Source: Saposhnikovia divaricata | Lineage: Eukaryota; Streptophyta; Magnoliopsida; Apiales; Apiaceae | Direction: 5' to 3' | Assembly (NCBI GenBank): GCA_036435485.1 | Contig: CM071596.1 | Span: 13,172,001 to 13,236,000 of the forward strand | DNA: 64,000 nt | In this document: positions 1 to 11,096 of the stretch, one piece after another | How the letters are laid out: each line of letters starts with the position of its first letter | Position numbering within the stretch: the first letter of the stretch is position 1 | Made by a program: the position numbers and the translations under genes | Notes under the pieces: model-generated | The model's database searches: none | Told to the model about the DNA's origin: nothing | The model's input: the letters and a program-made list of their open reading frames with translations, nothing else

Positions 1-480
1 CACTCAAGATTCAAAGTACACACAACAAAGCCAATTCAAAACAGCGATGAGTGTGAATTTACCTTTATTTAATCAAAACGTTGAACTAGTAAACAGCGAT
101 TGAGAGAGCTTGAGATTTTCTCGATGTATGTGTTCCCTGGTTTTGTCACAAACAGAAATTGATAATCAAGATAATGAAAGCACCTGTATGTTTGTGACAA
201 AATCACGAACACCTACATCTAGCAAAATCAATTGACCAACACAAACAGATCGGGGCCGGGACTATGTATAAAAAGAAGGTTTCCCTTGAATTTGTATGTG
301 TGTGTTTGATTTGAACTTGAGCCGTGAACATATGTGTGTGCTGAAAAAGAAGGGGGAAAATGGGGAAATGAAATATTGGGTACATAGGAGGGAAAGAGGA
401 AGCGGGAAATGAAATATTGGGCGGGGAGGGAAAAGAATTTTAATATATATATCTAGTTAATTCGTATCCGATTCATAAAA
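1..480. other. Non-coding stretch with one imperfect hairpin
   Basis: No credible coding region is seen. The stretch has G-rich runs near 340-435 and an imperfect inverted repeat at 123-220, listed separately. The short open frame on the minus strand at 203-385 has no recognisable motif and looks like chance. Confidence 0.5.
123..220. repeat. Imperfect inverted repeat, hairpin-forming
   Basis: The left arm (123-153) starts GATGTATGTGTTC and ends TTTTGTCACAAAC. The right arm (190-220), read in reverse complement, starts GATGTAGGTGTTC and ends with the same 13 bases. Between these matches is a small internal loop of 5 versus 4 bases, and the terminal loop is about 36 nt. The size and bulged pairing resemble a plant pre-microRNA, but I recognise no known mature microRNA in it. 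It could equally be the end of a small DNA transposon. Confidence 0.55.
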
Positions 481-487
481 ATATTAT

Positions 488-1060
488 TTTTAAACTGACG
501 ATCGAACCGTAGTTAAAATATTATTTTTAACGGATGTTATTAAACACTCATTTTAGAATTCACTGAATAATTTTTTTGAAGGTTTTTTTCAACGATCGAA
601 CCGTACGGATGTTATTAAGCACTCATTTTAGCGTCGAGAAAAAATAATCGAAAAATAAAAAGGCCTGGTTGTACGCGATCTTAACGAAAACGTGGTGAAA
701 GTGCTACTTCCAGGTAACATGGCACGATCCAGATTCACTGAATAATTTTTTTGAAGATTTTTTTCGACGATCGAACCGTACGGATGTTATTAAACCCTCA
801 TTTTAGTGTTAGGAAAAAATAATCGAAAAATAAAAAGGCCTGGATGTACGCGATCTTAACGAAAACGTGGTGAAAGTGCTACTTCGTGGTAATAGGGCAC
901 GATCCAGATTCACTGAATAATTTTTTTTGAATGTTTTTTTCGACAATCGAGCCGTACGGATGTTATTAAACACTCATTTTATCGTCGGAAAAAAGTAATC
1001 GAAAAATAAAAAGGCCTGGTTGTACGCGATCTTAACAAAAAAATAATCGAAAAATAAAAA
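488..1060. repeat. 175-bp tandem repeat, about three units
   Basis: Units begin with ATTCACTGAATAA at 558, 733 and 908, an exact 175-bp period. The third unit is shortened and a partial unit precedes the first (from about 488). Each unit carries GATCGAACCGTACGG, a run of A and T with GTCGAGAAAAAATAATC, and AAAAAGGCCTGG. The units differ by scattered substitutions. The reverse complement of the GATCGAACCGTACGG core also occurs in the 41.6-44.9 kb satellite and at 16.76 kb. Confidence 0.9.
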
Positions 1061-1340
1061 GGCCGAATAAACTTGTAAAAATCATAATAAATTCATTTTT
1101 GATCCCAAAATCATTTTAAAAATATGGGGATGAAGCTAATTTTGATATCTTGATTTTAAAATCAAAAGTTCGATTTTAGAATATTCTTTTATTTAAATAT
1201 CAAATTAATAAATGATTTAAAGTTGATTTTCAAAAAGTAAATTAAATAAAAAATATATTATACCAAATATTTCCCCCCTTAATCAGAAGTTCCCCCCTTT
1301 ACACCTAATGTTTTCCCCCCTTAACAATTATACCCTAAAT
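1061..1340. other. AT-rich spacer with C-runs
   Basis: No gene is visible. Between 1270 and 1325 there are three short runs of five or six C, each followed by TT, in otherwise AT-rich DNA. This looks like the upstream flank of the decayed gene that follows. Confidence 0.4.
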
Positions 1341-1760
1341 CACATCTATCTCTCTCTCGACTGAATCTCAAACACACACAATTCAATCCTTTTTTTCGAT
1401 TATAGATTTGATTGAAACAAAGCCCAGAAGCTAAAAATTAAGATGAGCGGAGGCACTGTTCAGATCAATTGGCCTGTATTAACTCTAGGTTTTCACCCCT
1501 TTTCCGGCGAAGATGATATACGGCAATAATCGAACCTGTATGTCTCCTTGATAACGTGTATTTTATACACGTTTTGTCTTTCATTCTCTTACATTTTTGT
1601 TAGTTCCGATTGTAGTTTAATTGATATTAATTATGTTTTTCATCTTTCAGTGCCTCATGCTTAATTGTTGAAAAGATGGCTTATTTTGGGCATGAAAGTA
1701 AAGATTATTCAAGAGGGAAGTTAGAAGATGCAAGCTCGCGTTTCCGAGAGGTTTTTATTA

Positions 1761-2790
1761 TGTTATCTTGAAGATTTTATCTCGCACGGGTTGCTGCACG
1801 GTCGTGCAACAGGCCGTGCAGAGTGTTTCAAGTAGTGAATATTGTGCAGTTTTTCTCACGGGCCTGTGCACGGCCGTGCAACTGCTGCTGTGTATTAATT
1901 AGCTAGATCTCAACATAACATAAGGCTCATATTGATATATCTATCTTCATCTCTTCTTAGCCTCTTCAAGGTCCATTCAATTAGGGTTAGTAGAGTAGAG
2001 AGAAACATCAATTACTCATAATCTAGCATTGATTATGAGTGACTAACTCCATATATTTGGCTCAAGGAGGAATTCTTGTACTAAACCCACTTCAATTTAA
2101 GTAAGATTTATTTAACTCTATCTTGAATGCTTGTGATGTATTGTTTAAGATTTTGCTTGGAGATTTGTAAGTTGCTTCAATTTGCTCTTCTTGTAATATC
2201 AATTGCTAATTGTTTGTGCTAATACGTAATCGTTAGTGCATTCATTATAGTAACACAAGATTTAGTGTACCTAAATCCTCAAGATTCAAGTGCAAATACC
2301 TAGGTTGAGCTTCTCATCCTTTGGTTTGTCCTAACCTCTCTTTGTTTAATTCCTTGACTTGGTTAAATTGATAGTGCTTCATTATTGGTTGCTAGTGTCA
2401 AGAGAGCTAATTTATGTGCTTCACTAAATTAGTGTTCATAGAAGAGAAATAAGTGATTGTGTGCTTCACCAATTATCTTGGTTAGGTAGAGTTGGATATA
2501 TTTGCTTGTTGTTGGGTTGAAGTGCTTGATTTTCCATTATCCTTGGGTCAAGTATCTCTTATCTTGCTAATTCACTCATTGTGTTGTGTTGGTAAATTTG
2601 GATGTTTGTCATTAACATAGTTATATTTCTATAGCAATTTATTTCTCGTATTCAAGGTGTTCGATAAAACACCTTAACCAAACTCAAAACCCCTCATTTA
2701 CACACTTCTAGATTGTAAGAGATAATCTACCCGAAATCAATATTGATAGTCCTTCCCTGTGAACGAACTACGAAAAACACTACCTTCACT
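1761..2790 (+). mobile_element. Putative solo LTR of a Ty3/gypsy-type element
   Basis: The segment starts TGTTATCTTG and carries GC-rich CACGGCCGTGCAAC-type motifs at 1795-1885, as many plant gypsy LTRs do. It has a long unstructured transcribed-leader-like part and ends near CCCTGTGAACGAACTACG (about 2755). That closing motif is similar to one near the end of the well-defined solo LTR at 4633-7211. I could not find a clean target duplication or a terminal CA, so the right border is approximate. Confidence 0.4.
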
Positions 2791-2830
2791 CCTCTCTCTC
2801 CCTCTCTCTCTCTCTCTCTCTCGCTCTCTA
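2787..2830. repeat. CT microsatellite
   Basis: A (CT)n-rich tract with a few interruptions runs here, just after the putative LTR. Confidence 0.85.
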
Positions 2831-3109
2831 TATCTATTAATTCTTGTATTTTTTGAAAAGATGCGTACTTATTGAGATGTTTCTCATTAGTCTTGCGTTT
2901 ATTGGGAATATATGTTTTATAATATGTCTATTGACTACAACTCAGAGAGTTTATTGCGTCTATTGGGAATCTAAGAGACTAAAACTGCATGCAATTTTGA
3001 CATTCTCAGTTAATATGAGTGTTGTTTCATATGCCTTACAACTCCTCTATTTAAACCATCCCCAGTTAATCCCTTTTCTCATCCTCTTAAACATTCTTAA
3101 TTATATCAA

Positions 3110-3403
3110 ATGGCCTTCAACGCTCTCACCATACGTCTATCAAATGTATTGTTCAACTACGAAAACTTCACGATCGTAGTGGAAGGTGCAAGCTTTCCAG
3201 TGGACGATGTTCCAAAGAACACCAGCTCTGAGTTCTCCTATGATCAGGAACTCGAGTGGATGTTTCTGTTGATGAACTTCGAGATAGAGAAGCAGAGGAG
3301 GGAGGCGGAGTGTCTCCGGGCCCTGGAGTTGCGTGAGAGGATCATTGGACTGGCTGGCACCATGTCCAGGATTTACAAGAGGAGGAGGGAGACTGGTTCT
3401 TAG
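3110..3403 (+). CDS. Hypothetical small protein, 97 aa
   Basis: This open frame is noticeably more GC-rich and codon-like than its surroundings. The second half is highly charged and probably helical: an acidic stretch around DQELEWMFLLMNFEIE leads into a basic Arg/Lys-rich end (KRRRETGS). There is no signal peptide or membrane segment, and no domain I recognise. An overlapping frame at 2844-3179 looks like chance. The ATG at 3110 is the first in frame. It sits in an interval of the decayed gene described at 1340-7596, so it may be a captured or retroposed fragment. Confidence 0.35.
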   Translation: MAFNALTIRLSNVLFNYENFTIVVEGASFPVDDVPKNTSSEFSYDQELEWMFLLMNFEIEKQRREAECLRALELRERIIGLAGTMSRIYKRRRETGS

Positions 3404-4030
3404 AATTTTATTATTATTTCTTTGTAATTTTTTTTCCCAATATTATGCAAGTGTTATGATGTAAGGAGACAATTGTTATCATAATAGTGTGGAAGTATTT
3501 TGATTTTTATCATAACAATTGTTATTTATAGTGTTATGCATGAGTTCTTGTGGCTACAATTGTTATTTATAATGTCTTTTTCTATTTTTCATTATTGGTA
3601 TGTGTTATAGGCAACAATGATTTTGTTGAGTTATGGATAAATGTTTATTATTTATAATGTCACATTAGTTTAAACATGTAACTTTTCTGTGATTTTAGCG
3701 ACTTAGTGGTATGTGTTAATGTGTGTTATACTCTCTGCAAAAACGAAACCTACTCAGGATTCCTCAATGCCAAGTACAAAAACATTCGAAAATTCTGCCT
3801 CATTTAAGTATTTAACCTACCCAGGCTTTGGTTCCGGGATTAAATTAGGGCTTTCATTTGATAATTTTAATTGGGGGATTAAATTATTGGTAGCTTAGAT
3901 GCATTTGATTTCAAGAAAGAAACATGTGTACTGGATGAATGTTCTACATATTGACTTGCATGATGGTTAAATCTGATTTATGTTTACTCACATATTGAGG
4001 TACTCAGTTCAGCTTCTTTTAAATTATACG
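3404..4030 (+). other. AT-rich non-coding interval
   Basis: The sequence is T-rich and intron-like, with no supported gene. A 61-codon open frame at 3713-3898 has no recognisable motif and may be chance. Confidence 0.4.
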
Positions 4031-4627
4031 TGTAGGTGAAGATGATGATGAAGACATATTGAATGCTATTCTTACGTACTTGGTGAGTTGTTATTGTAGA
4101 TTTCTTAAGTACTCGATTTTTAACATTATAGTTTGATACATTAAAAAAGTATTATGTGCTCTGTTTTTGAAGTTAGGAGTCTTATTAATAGTTTGTGAAG
4201 ACTCAATAGTGTTTTAAGAATATAAATACCAATGTGAGAAGTCTTTTAATGCAGTGTATAAGAAATGCATAAAAATTCCATGCATTCAATATTCAATATT
4301 TAGAGAGCATATTTCAGTGCAATATGTTATTAAGTTTGAACTTAATCAGTATATAACCATGTATATAAATCAAGATTTGAGTCTGATGACCTGTTTGGAT
4401 AATTTTAAGCTTGAATGTTTATACATTGATTGTTCTCAGGCCCTTGAAAATCTTCCTGATAATGAAAATCATGTATCTAATGATCCACATATCTTCTTGA
4501 TAATTATGCTTGTTGCTGCCATAGAGGAACTTTGAACGACAAGTCTAGCTGGTGTTCTGTGATGGCAAATATGAGAATAATTGCTATTTTCTATGTTCAA
4601 GTATTACTTGCATTTCTCTGCACATAC

Positions 4628-7216
4628 TGTGTTGATAAGTGGATTTAAATCCACTTGGAGCGTTCCATATCGGCTTAAATTGATTGTCTTGGGCTCAAGT
4701 TTGTTGTAATTTTGATGTGTTTTGCTTAGTTGTGCAGATTTACGAGAATGTTGATTAAGGTGGATGCTTCTATCGTTTTTGGAGAATTAATTGATTGAAA
4801 TTCGGATTTCTGAGACAGTTGCGCAGTCTACACTGTTTTGGACATATCTGGAGTTCTAGAAGTCCGTTTTCAGCGATCTTACTGCCCACGCGAAGCTTGG
4901 GAGATTTTCTACAATATGGGACAGGTGTTGCACGGGCAGGTTGCGCGTGGTTGGCGCAGGCTGCGCGACAAACAGACTGCTGGGCGCAGGTTGCGCGCGG
5001 AAAATCTTGAAAATTACTGTTTTGGCCATATCTTGAGTTGTAGAAGTCCGTTTGAGGCCCGTAAGCAGTCCACGCGAAGATAACGAGATTCTCTATCATT
5101 CTAAGGTGGTCCAGAGGTCCAACTATGATTGGAACGTTCCAGAAATATTGAAGAAAAGTCGGCTACGAATTTTCCTTCAAAACCGAATCAGTTTAGGAAA
5201 CGTATTATGTGCCGAACTGCAGAAATTCAACTTTGACAAGGAAATTGCTATAATTCCTACTTCTAATAAGTATGGTAATTTCTCTGGGTGGCTAGAACAT
5301 TCCAGAATCAGATCTATACATGGAATTTGCAATTCTATTCTCATTCAAGAACGGAAATTGCCAATCTTCTATTCCAACTCTGAAACGGCAATTGCTTGGT
5401 GGGCAAGACTTCTAGAGCCTATATAAACACATCCAACCCTTGTAATTTGTATCATTAGGAGAGAACCATTATATATCAATTACTTAGATTTATTTGTATC
5501 TTTTCATGTGATAAGTGGATTTAAATCCACTTGGAGCGTTCCATATCGGCTTAAATTGATTGTCTTGGGCTCAAGTTTGTTGTAATTTTGATGTGTTTTG
5601 CTTAGTTGTGCAGATTTACGAGAATGTTGATTAAGGTGGATGCTTCTATCGTTTTTGGAGAATTAATTGATTGAAATTCGGATTTCTGAGACAGTTGCGC
5701 AGTCTACACTGTTTTGGACATATCTGGAGTTCTAGAAGTCCGTTTTCAGCGATCTTACTGCCCACGCGAAGCTTGGGAGATTTTCTACAATATGGGACAG
5801 GTGTTGCACGGGCAGGTTGCGCGTGGTTGGCGCAGGCTGCGCGATAAACAGACTGCTGGGCGCAGGTTGCGCGCGGAAAATCTTGAAAATTAATGTTTTG
5901 GCCATATCTTGAGTTGTAGAAGTCCGTTTGAGGCCCGTAAGCAGTCCACGCGAAGATAACGAGATTCTCTATCATTCTAAGGTGGTCCAGAGGTCCAACT
6001 ATGATTGGAACGTTCCAGAAATATTGAAGAAAAGTCGGCTACGAATTTTCCTTCAAAACCGAATCAGTTTAGGAAACGTATTATGTGCCGAACTGCAGAA
6101 ATTCAACTTTGACAAGGAAATTGCTATAATTCCTACTTCTAATAAGTATGGTAATTTCTCTGGGTGGCTAGAACATTCCAGAATCAGATCTATACATGGA
6201 ATTTGCAATTCTATTCTCATTCAAGAACGGAAATTGCCAATCTTCTATTCCAACTCTGAAACGGCAATTGCTTGGTGGGCAAGACTTCTAGAGCCTATAT
6301 AAACACATCCAACCCTTGTAATTTGTATCATTAGGAGAGAACCATTATATATCAATTACTTAGATTTATTTGTATCTTTTCATACTTTGTTTTTATCATG
6401 GTTTCATCAGATCCCATGATGACGAGAGGTTCGATTATGAACTAATCGTTGTCATGGGATTCTAACGGATTTATTTATGGAGCTTTAGTATCTTGATTGC
6501 TTTAAAGATCTGTGTGTGATGTATATCTGATATCCTCGTATGGTTGTGCTTAATTGCTAGATGCGTAGCTAACATCTAATTTGTTAATCTCTTGTGAAGT
6601 GAAAGTGGATCTTGAGATTTAGAACTTGCCATGCTAGCATAGGTTCATGATTGTTTATCAACATGATTCGTAGTATGAGATGAAAATACTTATATTGCCC
6701 TGTGTGATCTTTATGGATAACTTGTTCTTCAACCGTTATGTTTTCAAATTCTATAGACATATAGGGTCTAAGCATAATTGGTGTCTATTCATCTTCTATC
6801 TCTTTTGTGGATGTATGTTTAGTTTGGTATACGTATGCTGACAGGTAGCATGTACTTGTTTCGTGTTATCCGATCAGATATCATAACCATTGCATATAGT
6901 GATTAAAGGCGTCAGATCTAAGCGAAGTATTTAATGAAGTTAGGATCCCATGTTACTCTTGTAGACGTAATTCAATTTCAATTCTTGTTAGTTAGATAAT
7001 TCTTAGTTGTTAATTTACTTTTTAGTTAAGATTAGTTAATTTAGTTAATTAAACCCAATTTGTTATTTGTCTTAGCAGTGAGTAATAACCATACATTGTT
7101 GCATAGGTACAATAACTGAATTAAAACCATAACCAGATCTCTGTGGGAACGAACTTGACTTATTCATATATTACTTGTGACCACGTACGCTTGCGTGATT
7201 TAGTGCAAACATGTGT
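4628..7216 (+). mobile_element. Solo LTR with 5-bp target duplication
   Basis: The LTR runs from TGATAAGTGG at 4633 to GTGCAAACA at 7211 and is flanked on both sides by TGTGT (4628-4632 and 7212-7216), a perfect 5-bp target duplication. It holds a promoter-like CCTATATAAACACATCC, present twice because of an internal duplication (near 5418 and 6294). Near its end is GTGGGAACGAACTTGAC followed by CGTACGCTTGCG, as in many plant gypsy LTRs of the Athila/Tat kind. No internal coding region is present, so it is a recombined solo LTR of 2,579 bp. Without the tandem duplication it would be about 1.7 kb. It lies in an interval of the decayed gene at 1340-7596. Confidence 0.75.
4633..6384 (+). repeat. 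876-bp tandem duplication inside the solo LTR
   Basis: Two units start at 4634 and 5510. By eye they differ at only two positions: GCGCGACAAA versus GCGCGATAAA, and AATTACTG versus AATTAATG. Each unit opens with a perfect 20-bp palindrome, AAGTGGATTTAAATCCACTT (4637-4656 and 5513-5532). Each also contains a GCGCAGG/GCGCG-rich block and a TATA box. Identical 124-codon open frames at 5052-5426 and 5928-6302 are a by-product and have no gene-like features. Confidence 0.95.
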
Positions 7217-7596
7217 GTTGTATGCTTTATTTGACACATTTATAGATATATTGAGACTCCAAGCAAGTGACATTACTAATTATCTAGACATGTGTGACGA
7301 CTTAGGCATTATTCAAACTTCTAACTGTGTTCTATATTGTTTTCATATCTGTTCTTGTATCTTTAATTTAATGCACTTATATGCAGGGTACTTCAGACGA
7401 AGTTGTTGATTGCTCTCATGGTAGACAACTTTGGGCACTATGTCAAGAGAAATATGAACCATTATGGGTAATTTCAGAGTAATTTCAAGCATCTCAGAAA
7501 CTTTATATATCTCAGAAAAATCGCGTAGGAGTGTTGAGTACTACAAGAAGTCCCAGAGAAGTATTGAAAGAGCACGTCGAACAGTGGAATGGGTAA

Positions 7597-7811
7597 ATGG
7601 GATACAAGCTGCATAATTTGTTCAAATTCATTGCTTAAACAACAGATGAAAACATCTGGTGATTAATCTAAATGTGTGGAATGTATTTACTCTTCTAATC
7701 ATTTTAGTTGCGCTTAAAATGTAATGTAATGATTCAATTTCTGTTGTAGTGATACTAAATCTATGTTGTATTGTAATGGTAATACATCGCTCGGAAGCAC
7801 CTCCCAGTTTT
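7597..7811 (+). other. Probable 3' flank of the decayed gene
   Basis: AT-rich non-coding DNA follows the last exon-like segment and ends at the GTTTT target duplication of the copia element. Confidence 0.4.
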
Positions 7812-8916
7812 TGTTGGGACATTCAGATCTTGGCACTACGATTTTTGATACAATAAATTAACGAGTACGAATAGAAAAATCACCTTGTTAACGGTTTATT
7901 CCACGCTCTTCTATTGTATTCCCAAATTCCCTTGAGCGAAGTGTGGCCTTCGTCTTCTCAAGTTATCCTCTCTTCTTGGTCCTGGGTGGCTACAAAATTT
8001 TTTCGACCAGTCCTCGCAAGAAGAGAATAAGAATATATATAGGCTACAATAGGGATCATGGACAATTAGGTTGGGCCTTCTAATTACATCTTGGACATAG
8101 CCCAATGTAATTAAATATTAATTCAATCCACTAAAGAATTAATATTTGCACTACCTTTCCCAATACCGTAATTTAATTAATTAATTCGGTTCCAATATTA
8201 TTTGCTTATTAAATTCCCCATGTTTAAAATATCGCATGTCCATTAATTAAATAAATTACTGATAATTCATTTAATTAATATCTTTTATCCTTGATCATCC
8301 ACTCAACCTTTATTTAATTATGCCGGAATAAATCCACCTGCAGGGTTTCACATAATTAAATCTTTTTGAGCTTTCAAGGGGACATCATTAACCCGAATAT
8401 TATCAGGACATGGATTCCTTCAATAAATAATATTCACCATATATATTATTTCATCACCCAAAATATAATGAAATAAATCAAAAGAATTATTTCATATATA
8501 AATCAAAGCATGTAAATAATATACACGTGTCAATTACTATATCTGGATTAAGAACCTAAGCATTAATAATAACATAGAATCTTAGTTCACCTTCTTAATC
8601 AGTATAAGGGAACAATTCTAAATTTGATCTTGTTCAATATACACAAAGTATACTAGTATTATTTATTAGTCAATATAAACTAATCTAAATAATACTACAG
8701 CCATTCTAGTGGATTGTCTAACACCACCTGTGCTGTGAACCATATTATATTATATAAACCGTATTTAATAATCTAATATTCTGTATCCCATTTGATACTA
8801 GATTATTCACAATATATAATATTTAGACAACATGTAAACATTTAAATGATTCTCAATAAAATAGGCCAGAAATAAATGTATATACTTCAAATAAATATTT
8901 TCAGTATACACCAACA
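7812..8916 (-). repeat. 3' LTR of the copia element
   Basis: On the plus strand it starts TGTTGGGACATTC and ends CACCAACA; read on the element's strand it is TGTTGG...CCCAACA. It is near-identical to 14053-15159. It abuts the purine tract just to its right. Confidence 0.97.
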
Positions 8917-8932
8917 ATCTCCCACTTATACT
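8917..8932 (-). other. Polypurine tract of the copia element
   Basis: On the minus strand the sequence AAGTGGGAGAT directly precedes the TGTTGG start of the 3' LTR. This is the usual plus-strand primer position. The pol frame ends only about 45 bases before it. Confidence 0.9.
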
Positions 8933-8978
8933 CAAAATATTCTATGAGCATATCAGTGTTTATTTAATCCACTATTAC

Positions 8979-10877
8979 TCACAAAACTACTTTATAACCA
9001 AATATCTGACTCCTATCTTTCTGGAAATCTGAATCCGTATACCCCAAAGGAAATAGATCTGAGGCCTTGTAAATTAACATATACTCCTTAGTCCTTCTCA
9101 GGTACTTGAGTATAGTTTTTACTGCACTCCAATGTTCCTGACCTGGGTTCGACTGATATCTACTAACCATGCCTATAGCAAAGCAGATGTCAGGCCTCGT
9201 ACATAACATAGCATACATTAAGCTTCCACATGCCGAAGCATAAGGAACTGCTTTCATGCTCTCTATATCCTTAGGTGTCGAAGGACACTGCTCCTTGGAT
9301 AGAGCCACTCCATGCTTAAAAGGTAGAAAACCTTTCTTAGAGTTCTGCATGTTAAAACGAGCTAATACTTCATCAATGTAGTGCTCTTGAGATAAAGCCA
9401 ACATCCTTTTCTTGCGATCCCTTATTACTTTGATCCCAAGGATGTATGTCGCTTCACCTAAGTCCTTCATTTCAAATTGTTTGAACAACCATGCCTTTAC
9501 TGATGACAACATCTTAACATTGTTTCCAATGAGTAAAATGTCATCCACATACAGTACTAGAAAAACCACTGCATTACCCTCACTTCTCTTATACACGCAT
9601 GATTCGCTTGGACTTTGATCAAATCCATATGATTGGACCGCCTGATCAAAACGAATATTCCAGTCCCTAGAAGCTTGTTTAAGTCCATAAATGGACCTCT
9701 TAAGCTTACATACAAGATGCTCTTGGCCTTCCTTAATGAATCCTTTTGGTTGCTGCATATAGATGGTTTCCTCAAGACTTCCATTAAGGAAAGCTGTCTT
9801 GACATCCATTTGCCAAATCTCATAATCGAGATGAGCTGCTATAGATAAATGAATCCGAATCGACTTAAGCATAACAACCGGCGAAAAGGTTTCCTCATAA
9901 TCGATCCCTTCTTTCTGAGTATACCCTTTCGCAACAAGTCGTGCTTTCCAGGCTTTCACCTTTTTGTCAGATCCTCTTTTCTTCTTGTAGATCCACATAC
10001 ATCCAATGGGTTTTACACCTTTGGGTGGTTGCACGAGCTCCCAAACTTGATTAGAATACATAGATTCCATCTCAGATTCCATTGCCTTTTGCCAAAGATC
10101 TGCATCTTTATCTAGAATTGCTTCTTCGTATGTCCTGGGATCCTCATCATGTTCTCCAGAGACCAAGTCCGAGGACTCTCCCAAAAACATGAATCTATCA
10201 GGTTGTTGAACAACCCTCCCACTACGACGAAGCACCGGTGTGGTATTATTGACAGGTTGTGCATTTTCTTGTGGTTGATCTACTTTTACTATTGGCATTT
10301 GGGGATTATCTGTCCCTTCCACTAGTTCCTCTAAAACGATACTACTCATGGGTTTGTAGTTCATTATATAGTCTTCTTCTAAGAATCTAGCATTGGTGCT
10401 AACAATGATATCTTGATCCCTAGGACTATAAAATGAATAACCTTTCGTTCCTATGGGATAGCCTACAAACACCCTTACTTCTGTACGAGATTCTAACTTG
10501 GTCGCGTTCTTGTTCAGCACATGTGCTGGACAACCCCAAATCCGAATATGTCTTAGACTTGGTTTGCTACCAGTCCACAATTCTATTGGAGTCTTGGGAA
10601 CCGACTTAGAAGGTACCAAGTTCAGAAGGTAAGCCGCTGTTTCTATAGCATATCCCCAGAACGACTTAGGTAAATCTGAATAACTCATCATCGATCTAAC
10701 ACTCTCTAAAAGAGTCCGATTCCTTCTCTCCGCTATACCATTCTGTTGTGGTGTGCCAGGTGCAGTCAACTGGGATGCAATCCCATTTTCTGATAAATAT
10801 TCCCTAAATTCTCCAAGCAAGTATTCGCCACCATGATCTGATCGTAGTGACTTGATACATTTTCCAAGATGTCGCTA
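8979..10877 (-). pseudogene. Copia pol: end of integrase, reverse transcriptase, truncated RNase H
   Basis: The frame resumes just after the TAG at 10877-10875 (first ATG at 10820). It covers the end of the integrase core, with GTPQQNGIAERRNRTLLE carrying the catalytic Glu, then the integrase C-terminal region (WGCPAHV). Next comes reverse transcriptase (WKARLVAKGYTQ, MDVKTAFLNG, YVDDILLIG) and the start of RNase H (YTDSDF). It stops at GYKVVL, where intact copia proteins continue for well over a hundred residues including an EAEY motif. Only about 60 bases separate this stop from the 3' LTR, so the rest of RNase H has been deleted. The protein would have acted in reverse transcription and integration. 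Confidence 0.9.
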
Positions 10878-11096
10878 TTCCGCACTTGCTTTGTACTCTT
10901 TGAATTTTTCAAAGCACTCAGACTTACGGCGCAACAAATAAATGTACCCATATCTAGAATAATCGTCAATGAAAGTGACAAAATACTCATAACCTCCTCT
11001 TGCTTGGATACTCATAGGTCCACATAAATCAGTATGAACCAATTCTAACACTTCTTTAGCTCTATTCCCCTTTGCTTTAAAAGGCCTATTAGTCAT
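10875..11096 (-). pseudogene. Copia integrase core, first half, between a frameshift and a stop
   Basis: This piece holds the first part of the integrase core, with the two catalytic Asp residues in HTDLCGP and FIDDYSRYG. It begins at the ATG in GKMTNRPFKAKG, just past the gag frame's end. Restoring a single missing base in the run after CESC would join it to the upstream frame, so a 1-nt deletion caused the break. It ends at a TAG (10877-10875) in the same frame as the downstream reverse transcriptase piece. Confidence 0.9.

Larger units (their letters stand above)
1340..7596 (+). pseudogene. Unidentified spliced gene, probably dead and split by LTR insertions
   Basis: Several separated segments look like exons of one plus-strand gene. 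A leader exon (about 1340-1537) ends at a GTATGT donor. The exon 1651-1750 follows TTTCAG; its ATG at 1676 opens a 25-codon stretch starting MAYFGHESKDY and ending before GT. The exon 4036-4082 lies between GTGTAG and GTGAGT and reads EDDDEDILNAILTYL. An exon begins at 4440 after TTCTCAG (ALENLPDNENH). The terminal exon, 7387-7596, follows ATGCAG and starts GTSDEVVDCSHG. Its frame stays open for 70 codons except for a TAA at 7480-7482, and ends EHVEQWNG. Phases agree where they can be checked. A putative LTR (1761-2790) and a solo LTR (4633-7211) lie in its intervals. I do not recognise the family. The in-frame stop argues for a pseudogene; a missed small intron is less likely, since it would be only about 48 nt. 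Confidence 0.5.

Noticed and set aside
5052..6302. Two identical 124-codon frames (5052-5426 and 5928-6302)
   Set aside because: They lie in the tandemly duplicated part of a solo LTR, run into its promoter, and have no protein features. Identity comes from the recent duplication, not selection.
7143..7409. 88-codon frame at the solo-LTR border
   Set aside because: It crosses the LTR end and the target duplication, so it cannot be an ancestral gene.
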